Below, piece after piece: positions 63,861 to 64,000 of a stretch of 64,000 nucleotides of DNA. Every line of letters starts with the position of its first letter. Position 1 is the stretch's first letter. The stretch comes from Progne subis subis (taxonomy: Eukaryota > Chordata > Aves > Passeriformes > Hirundinidae). A program made the translations under genes and the position numbers. The stretch covers positions 1 to 64,000 of the forward strand of contig JAKJHU010001362.1 of assembly GCA_022316685.1 (NCBI GenBank). Reading direction: 5' to 3'. The notes beneath the pieces were generated by a model. It did not search any database. It saw only the letters and a list, made by a program, of their open reading frames with translations, and was not told the origin of the DNA.

Positions 63861-64000
63861 GCTGAATTTAAAGATGTGATTCTTAGTGATATAGTCTTTT
63901 GACTAAAATTTAGTCTAATGTAGTGCAGCTCAAACACAATTCTCATACAAAAAGGGTAAAATTCCCCTGAAGTTGTGTGTATTTTTATCACACTCCTACG

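Larger units (their letters stand above)
61942..64000 (-). other. CWC27: CWC27 intron, 3' part
   Basis: AT-rich sequence upstream of the 61832-61941 exon. No further CWC27 exon could be recognised before the window ends. It contains (CA)6 at 63297-63308 and (AT)8 at 63845-63860. Confidence 0.8.

Overview
The window looks like chromosomal DNA of a bird, probably a songbird or a relative. It is AT-rich, intron-dominated, and littered with CR1 LINE fragments that keep bird-type subfamily sequence. It also holds one clearly bird-type solo LTR. This assignment rests on recognising repeat families and two genes by eye; no search was run.

Two genes are supported, arranged tail to tail. At the left edge the + strand carries the final coding exon of ADAMTS6 (541-650). 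It encodes the six-cysteine PLAC domain of the secreted metalloprotease and is followed by a probable multi-kilobase 3' UTR. At the right the - strand carries the last three coding exons of CWC27, a spliceosome-associated cyclophilin-family protein: 61832-61941, 58971-59074 and 41968-42130. Their splice phases join perfectly (phase 0, then a split Trp codon), and they encode the C-terminal ~125 residues. The same convergent ADAMTS6/CWC27 order is known from human 5q12.3, so the region is ordinary conserved synteny.

About 37-41 kb of intergenic DNA lies between the two genes (roughly 4.3-41.7 kb). I see no convincing gene there. It holds CR1 pieces (17.3-18.0, 23.5, 27.1-28.2, 29.0-29.5 and 32.9-33.3 kb), a GC-rich block of unknown origin (about 7.95-8.96 kb), a possible degraded LTR (about 21.4-21.9 kb), a possible integrase-like relic (about 33.9-34.1 kb), and one unexplained 196-codon open frame on the - strand (13333-13923).

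The 16.8-kb last intron of CWC27 (42131-58970) holds four bird-type CR1 fragments, one older CR1-like relic, a solo LTR and a 47-base T run. Two of the CR1 copies, in opposite orientation 11 kb apart, share a ~200-bp block with only 3 substitutions plus a difference in pentamer copy number, although both flanks are strongly diverged. That patchwork suggests gene conversion between inverted repeats and is the most interesting signal I found. I did not find a new multi-gene system; most open frames here are chance or repeat-derived.
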